A DNA stretch of 64,000 bases from a bacterium. GTDB taxonomy: Bacteria; Verrucomicrobiota; Verrucomicrobiia; Limisphaerales; RI-55. Made by a program: the position numbers and the translations under genes. The notes beneath the pieces are model-generated. The model did not search any database. It was not told the DNA's origin and worked only from the letters and a program-made list of their open reading frames with translations. Below are positions 9,907-17,857 of this stretch, in pieces. Within the stretch, counting starts at the first letter, position 1. Each line of letters begins with the position of its first letter. The stretch is taken from contig WGOC01000017.1 in the NCBI GenBank assembly GCA_016124235.1, forward strand, positions 226,967 through 290,966, written 5' to 3'.

Positions 9907-10102
9907 CCGGCTACGGGCATTGAGTCTGAAACGAGTTGCTACGATTCTTGAAATTGAACCCGGAATAGCGCTCATTAAGAGACCCACTACTTTTGACAGG
10001 CAATTTAATGGAAGGAATTGGGACGTTCCGTTTTCATTCGGGCCCGATGTATGGCCACCAACAGTCCGGTGCCTTCTTTGATCAGTGCTTCGCACGGTAA
10101 AC
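9907..10102. other. Convergent intergenic stretch, nothing recognised
   Basis: About 200 bases between the ends of the lipoprotein gene and the ankyrin gene. I see no RNA gene, strong hairpin with a T-tract, or repeat here. Confidence 0.5.
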
Positions 10103-11341
10103 TCACCGGCAATCAATCGCCGCCTGAAGGAACGTCTTCGCTGCGGAATGTTTTCCTTCAGTCGCGAAGTCGAGAGCCGTCTTGCCCGACGACGTAACCA
10201 CCGAGCAATCCGCACCGTGTTTCAGGAGTGCCTCCACTGTGTCGGCGTGCCCGCTTGCCGCCGCGTACATCAAAGCCGTGCGGCCATAGATTTCCTCGCG
10301 CGCGTCGATGTCGGCACCATGCTCCAACAAGATCACCACTAACTGGGTGAAGCCCTTTTCCGCCGCCTCCATCAACAGGGTCTTGTTTTCGAGATTGTCC
10401 CGAAGATTCGGTTCCGCGCCTTTTTCCAACAACAGCTTTACCAGGCCGCCATGATTGCGTTCGACCGCAAGCGTCAACGAAGTTTTGCCGAGCGTGTTGA
10501 TCGCATTGATATCGGCGCCGTGCCGGAGGAGTACCTTGGCCACTTCGACGTGCTCGCGCGACACGGCAATGGTTAGCGCGGTATTCCCGCGGCTGGTCTT
10601 GAGATTCGCGCTCGCACCGCCGTGAAGAATCGCGGAGACCTGATCCACGTCGCCCTTGTGCGCGGCCAACATGAGATCGCAGGCACCGGCCTTTTTCAAA
10701 ATCTGCACCAACTGCTCATCGCCCTGAAAGGACGCCATCATGAGCGCCGTGTTGTCGAGATTGTCCTGGGCGTTTGCGTTGGCTCCGTGTTCGAGCAGAA
10801 ACTGCACGACCTCTGTGTGACCACCGACGGTCGCCATCATCAGCGGAGTTTGACCGGTGGCTTCGGCGTCCACTTCGGCGCCGTGTTTTACGAGCAACTG
10901 GACGACATCGAGGTGGCCACTTGAAGCCGCCATGGCGAGCGCCGAGTAGCCCAACACAGATTCCTTCGCTCCGATGGCAGCACCTTTTCCCAGTGCCAAA
11001 CGCGCGATCTCTGGCAGACCCTTTTCCGCCGCAAACATCAAAATCGTTCGATCTTCCTCCGGATCCTTCGCATTGGGATTCGCTCCCCGTTCGAGCAGCA
11101 GCCGGACGATCGACACCCGGCGAATCCTAGCGGCATAGAGCAACGCCGGAGTGTGATCGGCCATGGTCGAATTGACGTCCATGCCTGCGTCCAAGAATAG
11201 CCGAGTAAGGGAAATGTCGCCCTTCTTGATCGCGGCAAAGAACTGAACGTGACCGAACTCCACCCCCATCTCACCGAGCTGATCGCGAGCCTCTTCCTGC
11301 GTAATTTCCATTTTGGCGATATCCATTGTCGAGCTGGCCAC
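10103..11341 (-). CDS. Ankyrin-repeat protein
   Basis: Protein of about 410 residues consisting of roughly eleven ankyrin repeats, seen as recurring TALMxAAxxGHxxxVxxLLxHGAD units (for example TPLMMATVGGHTEVVQFLLE and GRTALMYAAASGHADTVEAL). Such arrays bind other proteins; the partner is unknown. No signal peptide or membrane segment is visible, so a cytoplasmic location is likely. The open frame starts at a GTG ending at 11341; an internal ATG ending at 11326 (MDIAKMEITQ) is an equally good start and neither has a clear ribosome site. One repeat in the middle (LVQILKKAGACDLMLAAHKG) is shortened. No obvious partner gene is next to it. Confidence 0.88.
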   Translation of the reverse strand: MASSTMDIAKMEITQEEARDQLGEMGVEFGHVQFFAAIKKGDISLTRLFLDAGMDVNSTMADHTPALLYAARIRRVSIVRLLLERGANPNAKDPEEDRTILMFAAEKGLPEIARLALGKGAAIGAKESVLGYSALAMAASSGHLDVVQLLVKHGAEVDAEATGQTPLMMATVGGHTEVVQFLLEHGANANAQDNLDNTALMMASFQGDEQLVQILKKAGACDLMLAAHKGDVDQVSAILHGGASANLKTSRGNTALTIAVSREHVEVAKVLLRHGADINAINTLGKTSLTLAVERNHGGLVKLLLEKGAEPNLRDNLENKTLLMEAAEKGFTQLVVILLEHGADIDAREEIYGRTALMYAAASGHADTVEALLKHGADCSVVTSSGKTALDFATEGKHSAAKTFLQAAIDCR

Positions 11342-11595
11342 TCATGGGTTATCGGACACTTTCCACAAAAAACTAAGTTGTTTTGAATGCGTAAATTAAC
11401 CAGCCAGCCAGGTCGGTGCGTGCCGCTTATGAGAATCGAGCATTACGCCGGTTCGAAAATCCGGGGCAAATGATCCAATGAGACATCCCATACCGCGCTC
11501 ATTCCGGAATTGAGCGGCATGTCGCGATTGTCCGGCGCAATGCAGTATTGCTCCCAATCCCGCTTCGCTCCACGATGCCCGTTCGTTTAACTATC

Positions 11596-12843
11596 ATGAT
11601 TCTTGAAAAATTCTCCTTCGGTGTGGGCGACCGGTTTGCCCACCAGGCCAAAGCACAGTTGCGCGCGTGCCAGTTGATCGCGCAGGACGGCGTGGATGTC
11701 GCGCCGGTTTGGAACAAATCCAACCGCGAACACTCGTTCATCGGCTCCGAACCGTCGTCCGTGCTCGCCGCTGCGAAGGAAGCCGTCGCCGCGCTGAACT
11801 GGACCCAAGGCTGGCACGTGGACGCGGACCACATCGGTCTCGGAACCGTCGACCGGTTCCTGCCCCATTCGGACTTTTTCACGCTCGACGTCGCCGACTC
11901 AATCGGAAAACCAGCTTCCGCCGAATCCATTCAGGCATTCGTCGACAAGCACCCGGAATTGATCGGCACCATTTCCATCGCTGGAATTGATCAACCGTTC
12001 GAAACAACGCGCGAAGAAGTGGAACGCGTCGCGGGCAAGTTCCTGCTCGCCGTTCAGGACGCCGGAAAAATCTATCGTCACATCGCCGATGCGAAGGGCG
12101 CTGACAATTTCATCGCTGAAATCTCCATGGACGAAACGGACTCGCCACAGACGCCGCCGGAGCTCTTGATCATTCTCGCCGCGATTGCCGACGAAGGGAT
12201 TCCGGTGCAGACGATCGCGCCAAAATTCACCGGCCGGTTCAATAAAGGTGTCGATTACGTCGGTGACCTCGCCCAGTTCGAGAAGGAATTCCACGACGAC
12301 CTCGCCGTGATTGCGCACGCCGTGAAGACCTACGGTCTGCCCGCGAATCTGAAGCTCAGCGTGCATTCGGGCAGCGACAAGTTTTCGCTCTACCCGATTA
12401 TCCGCCGCACGCTGCCGAAGTTCGACGCCGGGTTGCACATCAAAACCGCCGGCACGACCTGGCTCGAGGAAATCATCGGCCTTGCCGAGGCAGGCGGTGA
12501 CGCGCTCGCGTTCGCCAAGGAAATTTACGCGGAAGCGCTCGCGCAGGTGGACGCACTCTGCGGCCCTTACGCGACGGTCATCGACATCGACCGCGCGAAG
12601 CTGCCGACTGCCGAGGAGGTGAACGGCTGGACCAGCACGCAATTCACCGACGCCCTGCGCCACGTGCAATCCAATCCGGGATTCAACCCCAGCCTGCGCC
12701 AGCTGCTCCACATCGGATTCAAGCTCGCCGCAAAAAAGGGCCAGCGCTACCTTGATCTGCTCAAGGCCAACGAAGAAGTCGTCGCGCGCAACGTCACCGA
12801 AAATCTCTACGACCGTCACCTCAAGCCGTTGTTTGTCGGGTAG
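11596..12843 (+). CDS. uxaE: D-tagaturonate epimerase (UxaE family)
   Basis: Enzyme interconverting D-tagaturonate and D-fructuronate, which links galacturonate (pectin) breakdown to the fructuronate/mannonate branch. The N-terminal block FSFGVGDRFAHQAKAQLRA, then PVWNKSNREHSFIG, HVDADHIGL and SDFFTLDVADSIG, are the hallmarks I associate with the Thermotoga UxaE family; later KLSVHSGSDKFSLYP and HIKTAGTTWLEE carry conserved charged residues. ATG 11596 is chosen because family members begin just before the FSFGVGDRF block; in-frame starts at 11548 and 11575 would only add a short unrelated leader. At 415 residues the length is normal. It opens a run of sugar-metabolism genes on this strand. 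Confidence 0.85.
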   Translation: MILEKFSFGVGDRFAHQAKAQLRACQLIAQDGVDVAPVWNKSNREHSFIGSEPSSVLAAAKEAVAALNWTQGWHVDADHIGLGTVDRFLPHSDFFTLDVADSIGKPASAESIQAFVDKHPELIGTISIAGIDQPFETTREEVERVAGKFLLAVQDAGKIYRHIADAKGADNFIAEISMDETDSPQTPPELLIILAAIADEGIPVQTIAPKFTGRFNKGVDYVGDLAQFEKEFHDDLAVIAHAVKTYGLPANLKLSVHSGSDKFSLYPIIRRTLPKFDAGLHIKTAGTTWLEEIIGLAEAGGDALAFAKEIYAEALAQVDALCGPYATVIDIDRAKLPTAEEVNGWTSTQFTDALRHVQSNPGFNPSLRQLLHIGFKLAAKKGQRYLDLLKANEEVVARNVTENLYDRHLKPLFVG

Positions 12844-12878
12844 CCCCTCCGACAAAAAGGATGTGATTTGAGCTATAC

Positions 12879-13283
12879 ATGATCGAAGGCTGGTTCAACG
12901 ACGATTACTTGATTCTGTTCAACCGCATGGAGGAATCGCGTTCGCTAGCCACCGAGTATGGCCTCGACGCATATCTACCGAGGCACAGGCTTCTCGGCAT
13001 CAAAAGCTGGGACGACTTCATCATCAGCGACGAACACGGCGAAATCTGGACCTTACCAACCATCCCACTGGACGCCAGCAACAGACAGTCATTCGATCTT
13101 CCACCATCGACACCCGAGCTAGAGGCTGACCGCCAATACGCCGGAAAAATCAAATGGTATCTTACGCCACTAGTATTCGGAGGAAGCCCGACTGACGAAT
13201 CAAACATGACGTGGATATCCCGTGCGGATCACCCGAAACTCGTCAACTGGTGGAACAAAAAGTACCGCGAGCTGCAAAAATAG
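12879..13283 (+). CDS. Small SUKH/SMI1-KNR4-like protein
   Basis: A 134-residue acidic, tryptophan-rich protein. The middle (YLPRHRLLGIKSWDDFIISD) and the end (PLVFGGSPTDESNMTWISRA, then HPKLVNWWNKKYREL) resemble small SMI1/KNR4 (SUKH) relatives, a superfamily that includes many toxin-immunity proteins but also housekeeping members. The assignment rests on overall pattern, not on a decisive motif. No signal peptide. Base use is less GC-biased than in the flanking sugar genes, and no toxin gene is adjacent, so it may be an orphan or moved gene. It lies 35 bases after uxaE. Confidence 0.6.
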   Translation: MIEGWFNDDYLILFNRMEESRSLATEYGLDAYLPRHRLLGIKSWDDFIISDEHGEIWTLPTIPLDASNRQSFDLPPSTPELEADRQYAGKIKWYLTPLVFGGSPTDESNMTWISRADHPKLVNWWNKKYRELQK

Positions 13284-13307
13284 ACGTTAGCCAAAATTGA
13301 TTTGAGA

Positions 13308-14129
13308 ATGAAATCAGCCATCACAGTTTCTCTCGTTGAAGAGGCCAAGGGCGGTCCGTTTGTGTTTCACAACGGAATCGAAGACGCCGCGAGCCGCGCC
13401 GCTGCATTGGGCTTCGACGCCATTGAAATTTTTCCGCCAAGCGCGGATGCGTTGAACCCAACCGAAATCCTCGAGATCACCAAACGCCACGGGCTCGCAG
13501 TCGCGGCAGTCGGCACCGGTGGCGGTTGGGTGATTCGCAAACAGCACCTCTGCCTGCCGGACGCTGCCACGCGTCAGGGCGCGAAGGATTTCATCCGCCG
13601 CATCATCGATGTCGCGGCGAAGCTCGGCGCTCCGGCGATCATCGGCTCCATGCAAGGCAAATGGGGCGACGGCGTTTCCAGCAAGCAGTCGTTGACCTGG
13701 CTCGCCGAGGCGTTGAACGAACTCGGTGCGCACGCAGAACAAGCGGGCCAGATCCTGCTCTACGAACCGCTGAATCGCTACGAAACCAACCTATTCAACA
13801 CGGTTGCGGACACGGTCGCGTTCTTGAAAACGCTCAAGACGTCCAACGTCAAGATCCTCGCCGACCTGTTCCACATGAACATCGAGGAAGCTGACGTGGC
13901 GGCCGCAATCCGCAGCGGTGGCGCACACATCGGCCACATCCATTTCGTCGATTCGAACCGCCGCGCCGTCGGACTCGGCCACACCGCGTTTGAACCGATC
14001 GTGCAGGCCCTGCGCGACATCGAATTCAACGGCTATCTCAGCGCCGAAGCGTTCCCGCTCCCCGACACCGAGACTTGCGCACGCACTCAAAGCGAAAGCT
14101 TCAAACGTCTCGTCCGAGAAGTGAATTGA
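13308..14129 (+). CDS. Sugar phosphate isomerase/epimerase-like TIM barrel
   Basis: Member of the xylose-isomerase-like TIM-barrel superfamily (AP-endonuclease 2 fold) that isomerises or epimerises sugars or inositol derivatives using a divalent metal. Visible metal-site signals are LLYEPLNRYETN (Glu), KILADLFHMNIEE (Asp, His), HIGHIHFVDSNRR (His) and the late YLSAEAFPLPD (Glu). ATG 13308 is chosen over the TTG at 13302. Length 273 residues, no signal peptide, so cytoplasmic. Between uxaE and an aldo/keto reductase, it probably belongs to the same sugar or sugar-acid route; the substrate is not determined by sequence alone. Confidence 0.85.
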   Translation: MKSAITVSLVEEAKGGPFVFHNGIEDAASRAAALGFDAIEIFPPSADALNPTEILEITKRHGLAVAAVGTGGGWVIRKQHLCLPDAATRQGAKDFIRRIIDVAAKLGAPAIIGSMQGKWGDGVSSKQSLTWLAEALNELGAHAEQAGQILLYEPLNRYETNLFNTVADTVAFLKTLKTSNVKILADLFHMNIEEADVAAAIRSGGAHIGHIHFVDSNRRAVGLGHTAFEPIVQALRDIEFNGYLSAEAFPLPDTETCARTQSESFKRLVREVN

Positions 14130-14184
14130 TCATCGAGTCGCCGCCAAATCCGATCACTGAAAACTGTTTACCGAACAACTGACC

Positions 14185-15117
14185 ATGCAAACCCGCCAAC
14201 TCGGCAACACCGATCTGCAACTCCCGATTCTCAGCTTCGGCGCGTCCTCGCTGGGCGCCGAGTTCCGCGCTGTGAAACTCGACGAAGCGCTCGACTCTGT
14301 GCGCGTCGCGCTCGACTGCGGATTGAACTTCATCGACACCTCGCCGTTCTACGGGCGCGGAATGAGCGAGGTCCTGCTCGGCATCGCATTGCAGGGCGTT
14401 CCGCGCGAGAACTACACGCTCTGCACCAAGCTCGGGCGCTACGATCTGGAGCATTTTGACTTCAGCGCAAAACGCGTCGCCGAAAGCGTGGACGTCAGCC
14501 TGCACCGCCTGCGCACCGATCATCTCGACATCGTTCTCTGCCACGACATCGAGTTCGTGCCGATGCAGCAGATCGTCGATGAAACGATTCCGGCGCTCCG
14601 CAAAATTCAGGAAGCTGGCAAGGTGCGCTACGTCGGTTTCAGCGGTTACCCGATGAAAATTTTCAAATTCATCCTCGACCAGACCAGCGTCGACTGCGTG
14701 CTCAGTTACAATCAATACACGCTTCAGAACACGCGCTTCGCCGACGAGGTCGTGCCGTATCTCAAAGAAAAAAGGGTTGGTGTGATGAATGCCGGTCCGT
14801 TCAGCGCGCGACTCCTGACCAACGCTCCACTGCCCGCGTGGCTCAAGGAACCCGAAGACGTCAAGGACGCGGCGAGAAAAGCCGCTGCGCTCTGTGCGGA
14901 ACGCGGCGTGGACATCGCCCAACTCGCTCTCCAGTTCTCCTGCGCCAATCCCGACATCACCACCACGGTCGCCGGCAGCGCCAACCCGAACAACATCCGC
15001 AAATGGGCCGATTGGCTGGCGAAGCCGCTCGACACCGCCCTGCTCGCGGAGGTCCAAGCCAACTTCGCGCCAGTTAAAAATCTCGGGCACAAGGAAGGGT
15101 TGCCGGAGAATAACTAA
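14185..15117 (+). CDS. Aldo/keto reductase, L-fucose/L-galactose dehydrogenase-like
   Basis: NAD(P)-dependent oxidoreductase of the aldo/keto reductase superfamily. The tetrad is visible: Asp and Tyr in FIDTSPFYG, Lys in TLCTKLGRYD, His in IVLCHDIEF. The blocks KVRYVGFSGYPMKIFKFILD and CVLSYNQYTL are shared with L-galactose dehydrogenases and bacterial L-fucose dehydrogenases, which oxidise the sugar at C1 to its lactone; that specificity is inferred. The cofactor-binding end (TTVAGSANPNNIRKW) is present. Start ATG 14185, 310 residues, cytoplasmic. It follows the isomerase gene by 55 bases and abuts the next gene, whose ATG comes directly after the stop codon. Confidence 0.87.
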   Translation: MQTRQLGNTDLQLPILSFGASSLGAEFRAVKLDEALDSVRVALDCGLNFIDTSPFYGRGMSEVLLGIALQGVPRENYTLCTKLGRYDLEHFDFSAKRVAESVDVSLHRLRTDHLDIVLCHDIEFVPMQQIVDETIPALRKIQEAGKVRYVGFSGYPMKIFKFILDQTSVDCVLSYNQYTLQNTRFADEVVPYLKEKRVGVMNAGPFSARLLTNAPLPAWLKEPEDVKDAARKAAALCAERGVDIAQLALQFSCANPDITTTVAGSANPNNIRKWADWLAKPLDTALLAEVQANFAPVKNLGHKEGLPENN

Positions 15118-15789
15118 ATGGGGCGTAAGCTTCAGAATGTAACATTTGAGCAGTGGTTGGATTTTGCTTTCAACCATCCGGTCACCAAGCCCGCCTGGCA
15201 TTGGGCTGACGATGCGGACCTTTGGGCCGGGAGCGCGACTGAGATGGTTGATCTTCTTACCCGTACGTTTCTCGATTCTGGAACTGCCCTTCAATCATTT
15301 TCAGATGCGCAGCTCAACCAAGGTTTTTGGTATTTGATCAGTGTTCCATGCTCAGACATTGCGTGTAGCATCACAAACGGAAGAGTTTCGAATCATGCTC
15401 GCATCGACTGTGTCAAAGCGATCGTGAATCTGTTCCGAGATTGTTTCGCATTGCGGTGTTCCAATCACCTCTCACACTTGGACGAAGCCGGTGCAAATCC
15501 ATTAAACTCGATTTGCTACATGTGGTGGGATCTTTTCCCTGTGTTTGGTAAACCTAAAGAGCCAAAGTGGGCTGAATTTGATTCACTGATCCTCGAGGTC
15601 ATGGGCAGAGTCCTAGACTTGGATTCCGACGCCTGTCGTGAGGCAGCCCTGCACGGACTTGGTGAATCGCACTGCTATTATCCAGATCGCACACCCGCGA
15701 TAGTTGAAAACTTTATCTGGAAACACCGGCACATTCGAGATTCGCTGCGCAACTACGCTTACGCCGCGATGCACGGCGACGTCCTTTGA
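15118..15789 (+). CDS. Protein of unknown function, coupled to the aldo/keto reductase gene
   Basis: A 223-residue protein I cannot assign. Its ATG directly follows the TAA of the aldo/keto reductase, with GGAG about ten bases upstream, so translation is probably coupled. It has no signal peptide, is rich in Trp, His and Asp, and looks helical. The C-terminal block ACREAALHGLGESHCYYPDR followed by a helix and YAYAAMHGDVL recalls uncharacterised proteins from diverse bacteria that end in an 'ALHGLGH..YYP' pattern. Base use is lower in GC than the preceding gene, so it may have a different origin despite the tight spacing. Confidence 0.7.
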   Translation: MGRKLQNVTFEQWLDFAFNHPVTKPAWHWADDADLWAGSATEMVDLLTRTFLDSGTALQSFSDAQLNQGFWYLISVPCSDIACSITNGRVSNHARIDCVKAIVNLFRDCFALRCSNHLSHLDEAGANPLNSICYMWWDLFPVFGKPKEPKWAEFDSLILEVMGRVLDLDSDACREAALHGLGESHCYYPDRTPAIVENFIWKHRHIRDSLRNYAYAAMHGDVL

Positions 15790-15816
15790 ATCTGTTGCTG
15801 CTTAGTCATTCTCATT

Positions 15817-16053
15817 ATGGCGACCAAATACTCCTCGATAGACTCCAGAAAGTCCTCGGGCGCCGCTGACGCGCTGACCGAGCGCGACATCTTTGAATTA
15901 CCCGACTGGTCGGCCGCAGCTCGGCGAAGGACGCGCAAAGCGGCCGCTCTGCGCGAAGAAGTAGTCGCGGAATATCGCATCCGCATCCGCCGGCAACCCG
16001 GTCGCCAAGAACGGCGCCTTGCTCGCAAGGTGGATCGTGAGTTTGTCCTCTGA
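15817..16053 (+). CDS. Doubtful small reading frame
   Basis: A 78-codon frame (beginning MATKYSSIDS) with a strongly basic second half (repeated RR and RK pairs). It lies on the same strand as its neighbours, but there is no ribosome site, no recognised domain, and overlapping frames of similar length exist on the other strand (for example one ending at 16086 that contains KLTIHLASKAPFLATGLPAD). I list it because otherwise about 300 bases here would be empty. A decayed gene is as likely as a functional one. Confidence 0.22.
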   Translation: MATKYSSIDSRKSSGAADALTERDIFELPDWSAAARRRTRKAAALREEVVAEYRIRIRRQPGRQERRLARKVDREFVL

Positions 16054-16089
16054 CTTTGCGACGGCGAGTTGTTTGAATCTCAACAAGCC

Positions 16090-16326
16090 ATGAAGAATTC
16101 CTCAAAGCCCTCGAACAGTAATTCGATACCGGATCGATTCCGGGAACAATTGCCGGCGTATGGGCTGGACCTGCCGGTCGCTCCCGATTGGTTTTCCGAG
16201 GAGCCAAAGGGCACGTGGGAAGACGGCTACCAACTCAGCCTTCAGTTGATTCGCGATCTCAAGGTTCGTGATCGTGTCCTAGCTGAACGTGACGCCTGCA
16301 TGGTTTCGGCGGAGTTTAAGATGTAG
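16090..16326 (+). CDS. Small protein of unknown function
   Basis: A 78-residue product starting at ATG 16090. It is Ser/Asn-rich at first and then has a well-formed segment (RFREQLPAYGLDLPVAPDWF and EDGYQLSLQLIRDLKVRD) with protein-like composition. No signal peptide, membrane segment or known motif. It ends 41 bases before the metallophosphoesterase gene on the same strand and may be co-transcribed with it. An in-frame upstream start at 16069 is possible. Confidence 0.45.
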   Translation: MKNSSKPSNSNSIPDRFREQLPAYGLDLPVAPDWFSEEPKGTWEDGYQLSLQLIRDLKVRDRVLAERDACMVSAEFKM

Positions 16327-16367
16327 CACCGCCCCTTCATCGAAGTTATCAACCGGAACGGCCGGCC

Positions 16368-17114
16368 ATGCGACTCCATATCCTCAGTGATCTGCACATC
16401 GAGTTCGCCGACTTCGAACCGCCGGCCACCGACGCCGACGTGGTCATTCTCGCCGGTGACGTTCATATCGGGCGCGAAGGCCGGAAATGGATCCGCCGCC
16501 ACTTCGCGGACCGGCCGGTGATCTATGTGCTCGGCAATCACGAGTTCTACCGCCATTCCCTGCCAGAACTGACTGAGGATTTACGCCGGGAGACCGAAGG
16601 GAGCCTGATCCATCTTCTCGAAAATAGTTCGGTCGAGATTGATGGATTCACATTCCTGGGCTGCACACTCTGGACCGACTTTGCGGTCTCGGGCAATCCG
16701 GTTGAAAGCCGCGCGGCCGCCGAAAACTGCATGGCGGACTATCAGTTGATACGCAGCAGCCCAGCGTTTTGCCGAATACGAGCGCTGGACACCCAGCGAC
16801 TGCACATTGCGTCACGGCAGTGGTTGTCCAGCGAACTCGGGAAACACAATCCGGCCAAAATGGTGGTCGTCACACACCACGGACCGTGTAGCCGATCGAT
16901 TCCACCCGACCACGCCGGCGAAGCGTTGAACGGGGCGTTTTGCTCACGCCTCAATACGTTCGTGGCCACCAGCCGAATTCCGTTGTGGGTTCACGGCCAC
17001 ACTCATCACTGCGTCGATTATCGGCTTGGTGAGACTCGTGTGCTGGCCAACCAGCGTGGATATCCGGACGCGTTCTGCAAGGATTTCGATCCCGGACTGG
17101 TCCTGGAATTGTAG
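16368..17114 (+). CDS. Calcineurin-like metallophosphoesterase
   Basis: Two-metal phosphoesterase of the calcineurin superfamily, cytoplasmic, substrate unknown (relatives cleave cyclic nucleotides, nucleotides or phosphoproteins). All five signature blocks are in order: SDLHIEF (Asp, His), ILAGDVHIG (Asp), LGNHEFY (Asn, His), VVTHHGP (His) and VHGHTHHCVDY (Gly-His-x-His). The 248-residue length is that of a minimal catalytic domain. It is flanked by a small unknown gene and a PhyH-type dioxygenase gene; no functional link is evident. Confidence 0.9.
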   Translation: MRLHILSDLHIEFADFEPPATDADVVILAGDVHIGREGRKWIRRHFADRPVIYVLGNHEFYRHSLPELTEDLRRETEGSLIHLLENSSVEIDGFTFLGCTLWTDFAVSGNPVESRAAAENCMADYQLIRSSPAFCRIRALDTQRLHIASRQWLSSELGKHNPAKMVVVTHHGPCSRSIPPDHAGEALNGAFCSRLNTFVATSRIPLWVHGHTHHCVDYRLGETRVLANQRGYPDAFCKDFDPGLVLEL

Positions 17115-17193
17115 AATTGCTCATGACGGCAGTTGAACAAAACGGTTTTGAACGGATTGCAAACTTCTCGGACGCGTCCGTGGCCCGCACGCG

Positions 17194-17823
17194 GTGGATC
17201 TCTTGGAAGCCATGAAGCGTCACGCCACCGGCGGCCGGGCGGGAACTCGTAATCTGCTGACTGAAAGTGCGGTCCTGCGAGTAGCCGAGGAGATCGCGGG
17301 CTTTGAAATCATCACGGCCGCCACCGGTCGTGCGGCTTTCCCCGTCCGCGCGCTGCTGTTCGACAAGACCCCACAAACCAACTGGAACGTCAGCTGGCAT
17401 CAGGATTTGAGCATCGCGGTTAGGGAAAGACACGACGTTCAAGGCTTTACCGGCTGGGCTTTGAAGCAAGGAGTCTGGCACGCGCAACCGCCGGCAGCTT
17501 TCCTTGAACGCATGATCACGTTGCGGCTGCATTTGGATGATTGCAAATCGGACAATGGACCGCTGCGGGTGATCCCCGGCTCGCATCGCGATGGCCGATT
17601 CGATTCCGAAGCGATCGCGCGCTGGCGGTCAGTCGTTCCGGCAAAGGAGATCATCTGCCAGGCGGGTGATGCGTTGCTGATGCGTCCGCTTTTGTTGCAC
17701 GCATCGTCCAGGGCAACGCGCCCGAGCCATCGCCGTGTCTTGCACGTGGAATACGCGGCATTCCAACTTCCGGCCCCGCTTGTTTGGGCGTTTGCATCAA
17801 CAGAATCACCGAAGATGGATTGA
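17194..17823 (+). CDS. Phytanoyl-CoA dioxygenase (PhyH) family protein, N-terminus frameshifted
   Basis: Fe(II)/2-oxoglutarate-dependent oxygenase of the PhyH family. Visible: the iron-binding WHQDLSI (His-x-Asp), RLHLDDCKSDNGPLRVIPGS, the 2-oxoglutarate Arg region, and the distal His in MRPLLLHASSRATRP. The frame starting at GTG 17194 begins inside the domain (VDLLEAMKRHATGGRAGTRN). An ATG at 17123 opens another frame encoding MTAVEQNGFERIANFSD, which looks like the usual N-terminus of this family, but runs to a TGA within about 95 bases. The two fit one gene broken by a single shift near 17170-17200, either real decay or a sequence error. Substrate unknown. Confidence 0.75.
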   Translation: MDLLEAMKRHATGGRAGTRNLLTESAVLRVAEEIAGFEIITAATGRAAFPVRALLFDKTPQTNWNVSWHQDLSIAVRERHDVQGFTGWALKQGVWHAQPPAAFLERMITLRLHLDDCKSDNGPLRVIPGSHRDGRFDSEAIARWRSVVPAKEIICQAGDALLMRPLLLHASSRATRPSHRRVLHVEYAAFQLPAPLVWAFASTESPKMD

Positions 17824-17857
17824 GCGTTTCGGCGCCACTTGATATTTCTTGCTGCGC

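Noticed and set aside
11899..12855. 318-codon frame on the minus strand
   Set aside because: Shadow of uxaE caused by the GC-rich third codon position; no motif.
14101..15294. 397-codon frame on the minus strand
   Set aside because: Antisense to the aldo/keto reductase gene, which has all catalytic residues; low-complexity composition.
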